Assembly (NCBI GenBank): GCA_031180805.1
Contig: JAPSLL010000003.1
Coordinates: 117,574 to 181,573, forward strand
From: Bacillus sp. (in: firmicutes)
GTDB lineage: Bacteria; Bacillota; Bacilli; Bacillales; Bacillaceae
DNA length: 64,000 bases
Reading direction: 5' to 3'
Below the pieces are notes generated by a model. The model was not told the origin of the DNA, searched no databases, and saw nothing but the letters and a program-made list of their open reading frames with translations. Both the position numbers and the translations under genes were made by a program. Shown piece by piece: positions 9,613-19,369 of the stretch (position 1 is its first letter; the number at the start of each line of letters is the position of its first letter).

Positions 9613-11232
9613 TTATTTAAAATTCATTCTTTCAAACGGCAATTCAAATTGGGTTTGTTTAAATGAAATGTCTTGTAAATTCTCTGGTGCAATAACAGTT
9701 ACACTTCCATTTGAAATTGGAATAAAAACTGCTTCATCATGCACAATTGTTAATATATCAGCATATAAAGCTTTTCTTGTCCCCTCTTCCGTTGACTTCA
9801 TAACGCTTTCAATTTTCTCGTAAAATTCATCTGCTTTTGAAATCCCCTTTGTTGTATGTAAATAAGAAGCTTCAGATGTAAAGGCTGCAATTGTACTCTG
9901 TGGGTCATAGGCTAGTCCCCATGTTTGATTGAATAATAAATCATAGTCACCAGTTGCTCTTCTATTTGCAATTGAAGTTGATTCCTCACCAATGATTTCT
10001 ATCTGTATCCCTACTTCATGTAATGAGCTTTGAATAAATTCAGACTGTGCTTTTTGGGATGTAGAGTTTACATCATAATAAAGTCTCATTGCTAATTTAT
10101 TCCCTTTTTTAGTTCTTACATCTGAACCACTCTCAAATACCCACCCTGCAGCTTCTAAGATTTCTTCGGCTTTTTCTATATCATATCCTCGTTTCTTCAA
10201 ATCAATGTCTGCATAATTAACGTTTTTAGAAAACAGTGTATGAGCAACTGTTTCTGTACTATTTAAAATATCCTTACTTATTGTTTCCCTATCAATTGAA
10301 TACCAAATGGCTTCTCGAACTGCCTTTTCACTCACAGGATTATTGGATTTACTGCTATTTGCTACAATCATTTTAGTATTCATCGGATCACTTCTAATAA
10401 GTTGATAGTTTCCTGAATCAACTAATTGATTCATTGCTTCCACATCTAATCCATCCGTGCCACGATCATCAGTAAAAACAAAGTTTACCTCCCCTTTCCG
10501 TAATGCTAAAAATGTTGTTTCTCCTGCTGGTAAAACTTTAGATGTAATTTTCTTCATTTTCGGTGAACCGCCCCAATAATCTTCATTTGCTTCAAAGGTA
10601 GCATACTCATCTGTCTTATGTTCTGTAAGAATATACGGTCCTGTCCCATTGAATCCACTTACACCCTCTTTCGTTTCCCCGTTAATAAAATCTTTTGGTG
10701 AGATGAAAACATATGGTCTCGTCATTGATAATTCTACTAAAGTTGGATAATATGCTTCTGTTAAAACTAATTCAACCGTATACTCATCAACTACTCTGCA
10801 ACTCTCTATTTTGGTTGATAGCTTAATCCAAGAATGCTTTTCTGCATTCCTTTGCACAGCATCAATATTTTGCTTTACTGCTTTTGCATTAAATGGTTCG
10901 CCGTCATGGAATTTTATATCTTTTCTTAGATGAAACGTATAAACCTTTCCATCTTGAGAAACCTCCCATGATTCAGCAAGTAAGGGCTTAATTCCTTCTT
11001 TCGTATTTTCAACTAAGGATTCATATACCATCCCTTGTGCAGACATTGAACCAGTGTACAAGTGGGGGTTCATATCGTTAATATCTTTAGAGGTTGCATA
11101 TATTATTTCATTGTCTAAAATCGCTCCGTTATTTTCTTTTTTATCGTTTCCTGTAGTTGCTGAGCATCCTGCTAGAATAGCTACGGCCATAAAAGCAATC
11201 GTAATAGCTTTATATAATCTAATATTTAACAA
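9613..11232 (-). CDS. cntA: Nickel/cobalt/zinc-opine substrate-binding lipoprotein (CntA-like, SBP_bac_5)
   Basis: Lipobox LAGCSA; DINDMNPHLYTGSMSAQGMVYESLV, YTFHLRKDIKFHDG, DLLFNQTWGLAYDPQSTIAAF strongly resemble S. aureus CntA as recalled. Confidence 0.8.
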   Translation of the reverse strand: MLNIRLYKAITIAFMAVAILAGCSATTGNDKKENNGAILDNEIIYATSKDINDMNPHLYTGSMSAQGMVYESLVENTKEGIKPLLAESWEVSQDGKVYTFHLRKDIKFHDGEPFNAKAVKQNIDAVQRNAEKHSWIKLSTKIESCRVVDEYTVELVLTEAYYPTLVELSMTRPYVFISPKDFINGETKEGVSGFNGTGPYILTEHKTDEYATFEANEDYWGGSPKMKKITSKVLPAGETTFLALRKGEVNFVFTDDRGTDGLDVEAMNQLVDSGNYQLIRSDPMNTKMIVANSSKSNNPVSEKAVREAIWYSIDRETISKDILNSTETVAHTLFSKNVNYADIDLKKRGYDIEKAEEILEAAGWVFESGSDVRTKKGNKLAMRLYYDVNSTSQKAQSEFIQSSLHEVGIQIEIIGEESTSIANRRATGDYDLLFNQTWGLAYDPQSTIAAFTSEASYLHTTKGISKADEFYEKIESVMKSTEEGTRKALYADILTIVHDEAVFIPISNGSVTVIAPENLQDISFKQTQFELPFERMNFK

Positions 11233-11287
11233 GATTTACCTCTCCTCTGAAATCATCTTTAACTAAATGATTAAATAAAATAATTAA

Positions 11288-11302
11288 ACGTAATTATTAC
11301 GA
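11288..11302 (-). promoter_or_regulatory. Zur-type box 1 upstream of cntA-like gene
   Basis: TCGTAATAATTACGT (minus strand), 14/15 to the Bacillus Zur consensus TCGTAATNATTACGA; about 56 bp upstream of the ATG. Confidence 0.75.
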
Positions 11303-11550
11303 TTTATTAAATAAAAAAATACTATTTAATATAAAACAAATGATATATCTCTTCCATTTCTTATCTAATTCGTTGCAAATGGAAATTCCTTAAATAAACT
11401 TTCAAAAACAATCTTTTTAAATATATTTCCTTAAATGCTTTTTAACCATAATCAGAGTAGCCAAATTTTATGTCAGTTTATTATGTAATTCAATTAAGAT
11501 TTCATCACAACTCACACCTTTACAATTTTTTATATAATTACCAAAACAAA

Positions 11551-11565
11551 TCGTAATTATTTCGA
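11551..11565. promoter_or_regulatory. Zur-type box 2
   Basis: TCGTAATTATTTCGA, 14/15 to TCGTAATNATTACGA, embedded in AAATCGTAATTATTTCGATTT. Confidence 0.7.
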
Positions 11566-11833
11566 TTTAAACTGAATTATATCACGTTGTAAGATACTGT
11601 CAATAACTATGTAAACTCAAATCGAATACTATTAGAAGCAATTAATTCGACATTTCTTCCTTTGTATAATACTACTGAGATTTCTACTCTTAAGCCTAAA
11701 TAAAAATCCTTCATAAAAAAAGAAGTTTTCGGAAAAAAATCGAGATGACCTTTTAAATGTAAATCGTAATAAGCTTTACTATGAAATACTATAATATTAT
11801 TTTGATTATCTACGAAACCTATAAAACAAAAAA

Positions 11834-11854
11834 CCGACAAGATTAACCTGTCGG
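11834..11854 (-). terminator. Terminator of SDR gene
   Basis: CCGACA...TGTCGG stem followed by TTTTTTG on the minus strand. Confidence 0.75.
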
Positions 11855-11877
11855 CAAAATATAGCTAGTTCATTTAA

Positions 11878-12636
11878 TTAAAATGCTGTCCAACCAGCAT
11901 CTCCTGTTATGACTGTTCCGTTTACAAAGCTTGATTCATCAGAAGCTAAAAATAGAGCAATATTCGCAATATCCTCAGGCTTTCCTACACGTGGATTTAT
12001 AGCTAATCCAGGTTGAATTCGTTCCATTCCAAATTGGTTAACACCAGTCATAGAAGAACTGATATTTGTTTCTACTCCACCAGGGGCAATTGCGTTGCAA
12101 CGAATCCCTTTTGTCGCATACATGTATCCAGTATTTTTAGTGAAACCAACAACAGCATGCTTAGAAGCAGTATAAGCGGCACCTGCTCTTGCCCCTTGTA
12201 GTCCACCTGCAGAGGCAACATTAATAATGACACCAGATTGTTTTTCTAAGAAAATTGATAATGCTTTACGTGTCGCTCTCATAACACTTGTCGTATTGAT
12301 AGCAAAAATTCTTTCCCATTTTTCATCTTCAATATCACTAGCAGGTTCAAAGTTATCCATAATACCGGCATTATTCACTAGAATATCTAAAGTACCGTAT
12401 TGATTCACGGCAGTATCGATTAAATTTTGAATATCTTCCTCTTTAGCAACATTGGCTAATACCGCAATTGCATCTCCGCCATTTGTTTTTATTTCCTCTA
12501 CTGTTTGATTTGCAGCCTCTAAATTGATATCAGAAACGACTACTTTTGCCCCTTCTTTTGCATATAGAATTGCAATTGCTTTCCCCATACCTGATGCTGC
12601 CCCTGTCACGACCGCTACCTTATTTTGAAGTCTCAT
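11878..12636 (-). CDS. SDR-family oxidoreductase
   Basis: VTGAASGMGKA, NNAG, YTASKHAVVG; likely start MRLQNKVAV inside the longer ORF (12651). Confidence 0.88.
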   Translation of the reverse strand: MRLQNKVAVVTGAASGMGKAIAILYAKEGAKVVVSDINLEAANQTVEEIKTNGGDAIAVLANVAKEEDIQNLIDTAVNQYGTLDILVNNAGIMDNFEPASDIEDEKWERIFAINTTSVMRATRKALSIFLEKQSGVIINVASAGGLQGARAGAAYTASKHAVVGFTKNTGYMYATKGIRCNAIAPGGVETNISSSMTGVNQFGMERIQPGLAINPRVGKPEDIANIALFLASDESSFVNGTVITGDAGWTAF

Positions 12637-12763
12637 AATCCATTCCTCCAAATTCTATAAAAAGTTTGTTCGTTTTTTAATAAACAGTTGTTGATTAGAT
12701 AACTACTAACTATAGTATAATTACCTTTAAAGAGAAAAAACAATCAGCAAAAAATGGGGAAAT

Positions 12764-12780
12764 TGTCTATTAATAAACAG
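12764..12780. promoter_or_regulatory. Putative TetR operator in the SDR/TetR divergent region
   Basis: TGTCTATTAATAAACA near-palindrome; TTAATAAACAG also occurs at 12677-12687. Confidence 0.4.
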
Positions 12781-12832
12781 ATTCACATACTAATGTACAA
12801 TAAAAAATTATAATGAATATCGGAGCAGAAAA

Positions 12833-13444
12833 ATGTCTAACAAAAATGACTACATTGACAGAAGAATTGTGAAATCTAAGAAGGCCATGAAAGATGCAAT
12901 TTTATCATTAATGAAAGAGAAGGATTTTAAAGAAATATCCATAACTGATATTGTCCGTTTCGCAGATTTAAACAGAGGAACATTTTACAAGCATTATCAA
13001 TATAAAGAAGACTTATTAAATGAAATCATAGATGAAGTGCTCACAAGCCTAGTTGATTCATATCGTGAACCATACAGAGGCATTCATATACTAGAAGTAA
13101 ATAAACTTACTACGTCAGCAGTCAAAGTGTTTGACCATGTTCAGGAATATTCAAATTTTTACTCACTTATTGTTCAACCAAATGTGTTAACAGGATTTCA
13201 ACAAAAATTTTGCGCTGTCTTAAAAGACATAACCTTGAATGACTTAAACGACTCCTTACCAAATCCGAAAGTAAACAGAGAGCTACATGCTAGTTATCAA
13301 GCATATGCTATTTTAGGTTTAATTATAGAATGGATAAACGGAGGCTTTATTTATAGTTCAACTTATATGGCCGAACAATTGTTAGAAATTTTAAAGCATA
13401 GTATTGTCTCTTCAGTTGTAAAAGCAAATTTTGAAACTAATTAA
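12833..13444 (+). CDS. TetR/AcrR family regulator
   Basis: HTH region ISITDIVRFADLNRGTFYKHYQYKEDLLNEI; divergent from SDR. Confidence 0.87.
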   Translation: MSNKNDYIDRRIVKSKKAMKDAILSLMKEKDFKEISITDIVRFADLNRGTFYKHYQYKEDLLNEIIDEVLTSLVDSYREPYRGIHILEVNKLTTSAVKVFDHVQEYSNFYSLIVQPNVLTGFQQKFCAVLKDITLNDLNDSLPNPKVNRELHASYQAYAILGLIIEWINGGFIYSSTYMAEQLLEILKHSIVSSVVKANFETN

Positions 13445-13782
13445 TCGAGAGAAGTATCATTTTATAACAAAAAATCTGAAGCTCTTAATTAGCAAGAGTT
13501 TCAGATTACAAATTACCTACCTATTAAAGGATATGATTTGAACTACATGTTCGGCATTTACCTTACAAATTCAGAACAATTATTTTTATTACTCAAGAAG
13601 AGAATTTTTAAAATAGTCATTTTTCTAAGCGCTTATAGCTAACTAGAACTCTAAGCTTGTTTTAATCAAAAATCCCATTCATATTAAACAAAATCCTTTA
13701 TTCCCTTTTCAACTTTTTTCTTTTCCACTAAGTCATCATTAATGACATATCACATTTAATTATCTTTTATGCTTTTTTCATT

Positions 13783-14718
13783 TCAATTCGAATGTAAAAA
13801 ATCTTGTAATGCTTGTTTGTTTTTGTCCAAGTCAATTTTTAGCACTGCTCCAACGTCTACCGTTTCGTCTTCGTAGGAATCTTTAACTGGTATGCGAATC
13901 GTTTCTGTTGATTTTGATTTGCCAGTAATTAATCCCTTTCCTATTGATATTAGAGTTGAAGCATCTACATTTGTATCAATATAAGGGTCAGCCATTCCAA
14001 GTATCTTTGGAAGGTTTACTATATTATGAATACTTATCGCCTGATCTTTAATCTTTGAAACTACTTCTTGCTGTCTTTGTACTCTACCAAAATCACTCAA
14101 TCGATCGTGACGAAAACGAACATATCCTAACAATTCATCTCCTCGTAGCACTTGAGTACCTGGGTGAAGTGTCATTCCTATCCCATAACTCATTTCATAA
14201 GGTATATCAACTTCAATCCCATCTGGTGCAATAAGATCTACAATTTTGGTAAATCCCTCAAAATCAACAATTGCATAGTAGTTAATATCTATATCAAAAT
14301 TATTTTTAATTGTCTTCCTAACTAGCTCTGGTCCACCAAAGGCAAATGCAGCATTGATTTTTTGCATTCCATGATCTGGAATCTCTACATATGTATCTCT
14401 CATAATCGAAGCTATCTTCATTTTATGAGTGTTTTGATTATAGTGGGCAATCATTAATGTATCAGAACGAGCTTGTTTCTCTCCTCTTGAGTCACTTCCA
14501 ATTAATAATATGTTTATTTCTCCAAATTGAGGCTCAGCTCCTTGGAAGTCACCAAATAGATTTCCATCATCTTTATATAAGCCATTCCTAGCTTCAGATA
14601 AACCACTCTTATATTGATAGATGCAATAGCCAGTTATCGCTACACAAACTATAAGAAGTATTGTCACTATCCTTTTTATCCGCTTCCTCTTTTTCCTTAT
14701 AGGTTTTTCTTTCACCAT
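13783..14718 (-). CDS. LytR-CpsA-Psr (LCP) family cell-wall glycopolymer transferase
   Basis: N-terminal TM; NILLIGSDSRGEKQARSDTLMIAHYN, SIMRDTYVEIPDHGMQKINAAFAFGG, GRVQRQQEVV. Confidence 0.92.
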   Translation of the reverse strand: MVKEKPIRKKRKRIKRIVTILLIVCVAITGYCIYQYKSGLSEARNGLYKDDGNLFGDFQGAEPQFGEINILLIGSDSRGEKQARSDTLMIAHYNQNTHKMKIASIMRDTYVEIPDHGMQKINAAFAFGGPELVRKTIKNNFDIDINYYAIVDFEGFTKIVDLIAPDGIEVDIPYEMSYGIGMTLHPGTQVLRGDELLGYVRFRHDRLSDFGRVQRQQEVVSKIKDQAISIHNIVNLPKILGMADPYIDTNVDASTLISIGKGLITGKSKSTETIRIPVKDSYEDETVDVGAVLKIDLDKNKQALQDFLHSN

Positions 14719-14736
14719 AATGCATACATCTCCTAG

Positions 14737-15393
14737 TTATATGTTGAATATATCATTTTTCCCATTTAATAGGTTTAACGATAGTTTCACTGCTACTGCA
14801 TCGTCCAAATATCCAAGTGGAAAGAGATAATCAGGCATGACATCTACTGCAGTAATAAAATAAATGAGTGCACTTCCCATTATTACTAATTCTAATGTTG
14901 TGCCTTTTCTCATTCGAAACCTCTCAAACATTCCCTTTAGTTGATTAATAAACGGACCAATACTTCCTGTTTTTTGTACCTTCGTCTCAAAATTACTAAG
15001 AATATTCTCTTTTCCTTCATCTGTTTGCGAATACTGCTGATAATTTTGCAGCTTTTCTTTAATTCGCTCAATTGAAAATGAGTCATTATATGCTCCTGAA
15101 GCTTGAAGAGTACTTTGAATAATTTCAAGAGATGCATAGATATCCGTGTTCTCTTGTTGCTGATTTAATTCATAACCAGCAGCAACAAATAATTCATACA
15201 CTGGTAACTCCAGACACCTTGCAAATTCTTGTAAATGCTCTGGTTTTGCCTTTCTTTTACCATTAATAATTCTTGATATAGACGCAGCATCAATTGATGT
15301 CATTTCACTAAATTTCCTTATGGAAATTGAACGTTCTTTTAATAAATCCTTTAGCAACGTACCGAGTTTATTCTCTAAAGTTTGTTCTGACAC
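14737..15393 (-). CDS. XRE-family HTH protein fused to DUF1232 (YkvA-like) membrane domain
   Basis: N-terminal HTH_3 (ISIRKFSEMTSIDAASISRIINGKRKAKPEHL); C-terminal ALIYFITAVDVMPDYLFPLGYLDDAVAV. Confidence 0.85.
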   Translation of the reverse strand: MSEQTLENKLGTLLKDLLKERSISIRKFSEMTSIDAASISRIINGKRKAKPEHLQEFARCLELPVYELFVAAGYELNQQQENTDIYASLEIIQSTLQASGAYNDSFSIERIKEKLQNYQQYSQTDEGKENILSNFETKVQKTGSIGPFINQLKGMFERFRMRKGTTLELVIMGSALIYFITAVDVMPDYLFPLGYLDDAVAVKLSLNLLNGKNDIFNI

Positions 15394-15480
15394 TTTAGCT
15401 CATCACCTTTCTTAATAATTCCTCTTGAGCATTTTATTTTAAAGACACATTTTCTGGATTAGAGTTTTAAAATCTTTATG

Positions 15481-15525
15481 AAATATAACCGAACGTTGAC
15501 ACTTTGTCAACGTTCGGTTATATTT
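15481..15525. promoter_or_regulatory. 45-bp palindrome with mirror-image divergent promoters
   Basis: AAATATAACCGAACGTTGACA-CTT-TGTCAACGTTCGGTTATATTT; each strand reads TTGACA-N17-TATATT. Confidence 0.8.
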
Positions 15526-15606
15526 ACAACATCTAAAAAAATAACTACTATTACATGAATTTTGACGTATTGTCAATGAATTACAAATAGATAAGGTGTG
15601 TAAAGC

Positions 15607-16167
15607 TTGAAAAATTCTATTCTATATATCTTGTTATTATTGTCATTTATAATAAACATCTTTTTTACTATTACATCAGCTTTAGATGGCGAGTCGGACG
15701 TAAACGACACAAAATTATCCTTTTCACTAAGTGATATTAAAGGGAATCCAGAGAAAGAACTATTAAAAGTCATTCATAATACGAAAAAGGAGCTTAACAT
15801 TGCCATTTACAACTTTGATAATGAACAAATTTTAGATGCAATACTGAATGCTAAGAAAAGAGGGGTATCTATTAGAATTATTACTGATGCAAAAAAGGCA
15901 GAAAACAACGATAGTAGGGCTATCTTTCAAAATCTCAAAGAGCACAACATACCTATTAAGATTAATAAAGAACAGAAGATGCATATGAAATTATCAATCT
16001 CTGATAAAAAAACTGTTGTAACAGGCTCTTTTAACTATACAAAAAAATCAGCGGAAGAGAATCAAGAAATACTTCTATCTATAAATGACATCAAGATGGC
16101 AAAATCAATGAATAAAGTATTTATGGAATTGTGGGAAAGTGATTCATTAGAGGAATTGGATTTGTAA
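15607..16167 (+). CDS. Secreted/membrane-anchored single-HKD phospholipase D-like (Nuc-type) protein
   Basis: N-terminal hydrophobic signal; HMKLSISDKKTVVTGSFNYTKKSAEENQE contains HxKx4D. Confidence 0.85.
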   Translation: MKNSILYILLLLSFIINIFFTITSALDGESDVNDTKLSFSLSDIKGNPEKELLKVIHNTKKELNIAIYNFDNEQILDAILNAKKRGVSIRIITDAKKAENNDSRAIFQNLKEHNIPIKINKEQKMHMKLSISDKKTVVTGSFNYTKKSAEENQEILLSINDIKMAKSMNKVFMELWESDSLEELDL

Positions 16168-16368
16168 CTGAAAGATTTATACTACTATAAACGACTTATT
16201 TATTATAATTTATCGTCAGTTTTAACATATTGTTGATAGTATCAATAATTTGTATAACTGCCTACTTTTGTACAGGATTTTTTCAGTTACTTATCTTCTC
16301 CTTACATCTGCTGTAAGCCTATTGCACACTATACTAAGGTGTAATCTGAGAATAAGAAAAAGCTACTT

Positions 16369-16409
16369 TAGAATAGAACGTATCATTACCTTCTTTCCAA
16401 AGTAGCTTT
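16369..16409 (-). terminator. Terminator of PL11 gene
   Basis: AAAGCTACTTT...AAAGTAGCTTT, T-rich on the minus strand. Confidence 0.7.
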
Positions 16410-16440
16410 ATAAAATGTTCATTGCCAATTCGTTTACAAA

Positions 16441-19020
16441 CTATGAGCCCATATTTTCTAAATTTAAAATTAATTGGTCAGCTTTAGCTATTAAGATAGA
16501 TTTCGCCTTCTCCGTTACCTCATCCTTTTTATTCTTTTGCTCTAGCTGTCTAATGAATTTTTCTAAAAACGAATTCCCTTTAGAATAAGAACCTTTATTA
16601 ATATGATGCTGAGCTTGCTTTAACGAGTTCTCAAGCTGAGACGCTAGCGAGCCTTTAATATCACCTTTTTCTACATACGAAGCTACTAAACTATTTAATG
16701 CTCCAAGTTCACTTGGCATCCAAATAGTAGGTGTCGGTACTTTTCCCCAATCCGTGTCTGAAGCGAAATAATAACTAGGATAGGACGGCTGATTGTATCC
16801 GACATTTTGCCAAGCAATACCTGTTCGATATTGGGCATCATGCATTAACGTATATAATTTTCGATCCGTTACTTCCGTACTCAAGTAAATCCGAATTGCC
16901 TGACTATCTTCCGTTCGAACAAGCAGCTCTTCTCGCCAATCTCCAAATATATCTGCTACTAAGGATGGATTTCCCTTTGTGTAGTTATTGGTTCTCGTAT
17001 TTGATGCTGTTAGAACTGTTCCTTTTTTCCAATCCTGGATAGTTGGAGTCTGGTCAATAGAGCCATTGACAATTTGTGTTGTCATATCTGCAGACCATTT
17101 AATATTCATATTTGTTCCTGGAGCATTAGTACTAAGCCTTTTTCCATCTGCTGTCCATAGACCTACCGCCCATGTCTCCAATCCTTCCTGTTCTGGAATA
17201 ACATCTCCAATCATCCCTCTACCTGTATCCTTCCCTGTATACCCACCATAAATGACCTCACCGGTTGCAGCATCTCTTAGAGAATATCCATATGGAGCAT
17301 AGCTACCACCTTCATGTACCATAAAAATCTCTAATCCTGCTCTATTCGGATCGATATCAGCTACGTGTAATGCATCACCATGACCTAATCCTGCTGTTAC
17401 ACCTGGTGTCGCACTTTCCGGTGGCATGACATCACTTGAGCTATATAACAAGGAGCCATCATGATCAATTGTTGCCGATCCGTAAATAATTTCCTGCTTC
17501 CCATCACCATCAACGTCTGCAGTGCTTAGTGAATGAGCACCTTGAGTTGTAAGGGATCCATATTCCTCGCTTGTTCCCAAGCGACCGTGCGGACCATCAT
17601 TAAACGGATTTGTCATAGGAGTCCAGCCACTATCAACATCCCATTCTTCTTTAAGATGCTTTCCATCCCAGCTATAAGAAACCATTGTTGTTCTAGTATA
17701 GTACCCTCTAGAAAAGACTGCATAGGGCTTCTTCCCATCTAAATAAGCGACACCAGCTAGGAACCGGTCAACTCGATTACCAGGCTCAATTCGGGACATT
17801 GCATAATCTCCCCACATAAGCCCGTCATCATGACGTTCATATTTATAACGAATTGTCTCCATTTCGGCTCCTGTTTCTCCATTAAAAACCGTTAAGTACT
17901 CTGGGCCATTAAGGATAAAGCCCTCAAAATCTCTTAAATCATTGCGCGCACTTCTACTTGGAGCATATACATCAATAAAATAGTCTGCTAATTTTTTCGC
18001 ATCTTCAGTAGACAATGGATAATTATATTGCTTCTCAATACCAAAGCATTCCTCAAGTGTTGCCGGCCAATTTCCATTAACAACCTCTTTTTGGGTATGC
18101 CAATTTTTGAACATGTCCACCAGATGATAATAGTAATCTTCACTGTTCATACGATAATCATCTTCATGGCTGTACCCAGCTTGTTTATCCTCCTTGAGCA
18201 TCGTAATAAATTGTTCAGACACTACCTCACCTTTTTTGTTGTACTTAATGACTTTTGTTCCTGGTGCTGTTTTAAACATAAGTTCTGATTTTCCGTCACC
18301 ATCAAAATCATATACGAGAAATTGTGTATAATGAGCGCCTGCTCGGATATTGACTCCTAGGTCTATACGATAAAGCAATGTACCGTCCATTTTGTAGCAA
18401 TCAATATACGTTTTACCTGTATATCCTTTTTGAGAGACGTCCTTTGAATTTGTCGGATCCCACTTAACAAAAAATTCGTATTGTCCGTCACCATCGACAT
18501 CTCCGACACTCATGTCATTTGCTGTGTATGAATAAGCCTCCCCACTTGGCGTAACACCATCTGCAGGTTTTTTCAGCTTTAAATCAAAGTATGTATCGTC
18601 CCAAGGTGCAGTTTCAGCGCTTTGATCAATTTCTTTGCCATTTTTAACAGCCGCTACATAATACTTTGATGTAGCAGACACACTGTCATCTATAAAGTTT
18701 GTACTATCCTTTACTGTGGCAATTTTTTTACCATCTCGATAAACATTGAAATCAACACCTGTTAAACCTGATTCTGAATGACCTGATACTTCATTAGCTA
18801 AAAGCCTCCAGCTTAAAAATATACCTTCAGAACTAGTCGCAGCAACTAGCCCTCTATCAAGATATTCTAGTTGGATCAAACTGCGTTGTTTAGAACGTTC
18901 AGTTTCAGAAGCTTTGACTAAAGGTGCTGAAAACGGTGCAATTCCAGATAATGTGGAAGTTAACATAACCGTACTCATTAATACAGATATTCTTTTTACT
19001 ATTCCTTTACCCACTTTCAT
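16441..19020 (-). CDS. yesW: Secreted rhamnogalacturonan endolyase, PL11 (YesW-like), with C-terminal FIMAH-like helical domain
   Basis: Signal peptide; LEYLDRGLVAATSSEGIFLSWRLLANE; DVDGDG repeats; FLEKFIRQLEQ...ILIAKADQLI at the C-terminus. Confidence 0.92.
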   Translation of the reverse strand: MKVGKGIVKRISVLMSTVMLTSTLSGIAPFSAPLVKASETERSKQRSLIQLEYLDRGLVAATSSEGIFLSWRLLANEVSGHSESGLTGVDFNVYRDGKKIATVKDSTNFIDDSVSATSKYYVAAVKNGKEIDQSAETAPWDDTYFDLKLKKPADGVTPSGEAYSYTANDMSVGDVDGDGQYEFFVKWDPTNSKDVSQKGYTGKTYIDCYKMDGTLLYRIDLGVNIRAGAHYTQFLVYDFDGDGKSELMFKTAPGTKVIKYNKKGEVVSEQFITMLKEDKQAGYSHEDDYRMNSEDYYYHLVDMFKNWHTQKEVVNGNWPATLEECFGIEKQYNYPLSTEDAKKLADYFIDVYAPSRSARNDLRDFEGFILNGPEYLTVFNGETGAEMETIRYKYERHDDGLMWGDYAMSRIEPGNRVDRFLAGVAYLDGKKPYAVFSRGYYTRTTMVSYSWDGKHLKEEWDVDSGWTPMTNPFNDGPHGRLGTSEEYGSLTTQGAHSLSTADVDGDGKQEIIYGSATIDHDGSLLYSSSDVMPPESATPGVTAGLGHGDALHVADIDPNRAGLEIFMVHEGGSYAPYGYSLRDAATGEVIYGGYTGKDTGRGMIGDVIPEQEGLETWAVGLWTADGKRLSTNAPGTNMNIKWSADMTTQIVNGSIDQTPTIQDWKKGTVLTASNTRTNNYTKGNPSLVADIFGDWREELLVRTEDSQAIRIYLSTEVTDRKLYTLMHDAQYRTGIAWQNVGYNQPSYPSYYFASDTDWGKVPTPTIWMPSELGALNSLVASYVEKGDIKGSLASQLENSLKQAQHHINKGSYSKGNSFLEKFIRQLEQKNKKDEVTEKAKSILIAKADQLILNLENMGS

Positions 19021-19102
19021 TTACCTCCCCATTTTTCATCCCCAAATGCCGTATTTTCTAATATTGACTATTTTACTTGAGAGTCACCACCTCCAAACAA
19101 TA

Positions 19103-19116
19103 TGAAAACCCTTACA
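19103..19116. promoter_or_regulatory. cre-like site upstream of PL11 gene
   Basis: TGAAAACCCTTACA, 13/14 to cre consensus. Confidence 0.5.
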
Positions 19117-19257
19117 TTTTGTTGTTTACTCAAAGATGAAATCTTGGTTATTTTAATAGAATTGACTAGAGAAAAACAGATAGATATCAGAGTTTAATGT
19201 TTAAAAAACAGTGAAGTTTGATTTACTATAGAGTATGTAAAGATTTAGGTTGCAAGT

Positions 19258-19298
19258 AAAAGGGGATAAAGCTCTCAAAATTAGCTTTATCCCCTTTT
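19258..19298. terminator. Bidirectional terminator after yesO-like gene
   Basis: AAAAGGGGATAAAGCT-9 nt-AGCTTTATCCCCTTTT. Confidence 0.9.
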
Positions 19299-19369
19299 GC
19301 TTGAACCAATTGAACCTACTAAAGGATTTGTCAGACACTTTTGGATCAGTAGCATCTTTATTAAAATTG

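Noticed and set aside
11607-11840. 77-aa minus-strand ORF between SDR and cntA-like gene
   Set aside because: Starts at a TTG inside the SDR terminator hairpin, has no SD and no recognisable domain; probably spurious.
15489-15517. LexA-like box (CGAAC...GTTCG)
   Set aside because: The arms are separated by 17 nt rather than the 4 nt of the Bacillus LexA box; the longer palindrome explains the pattern better.
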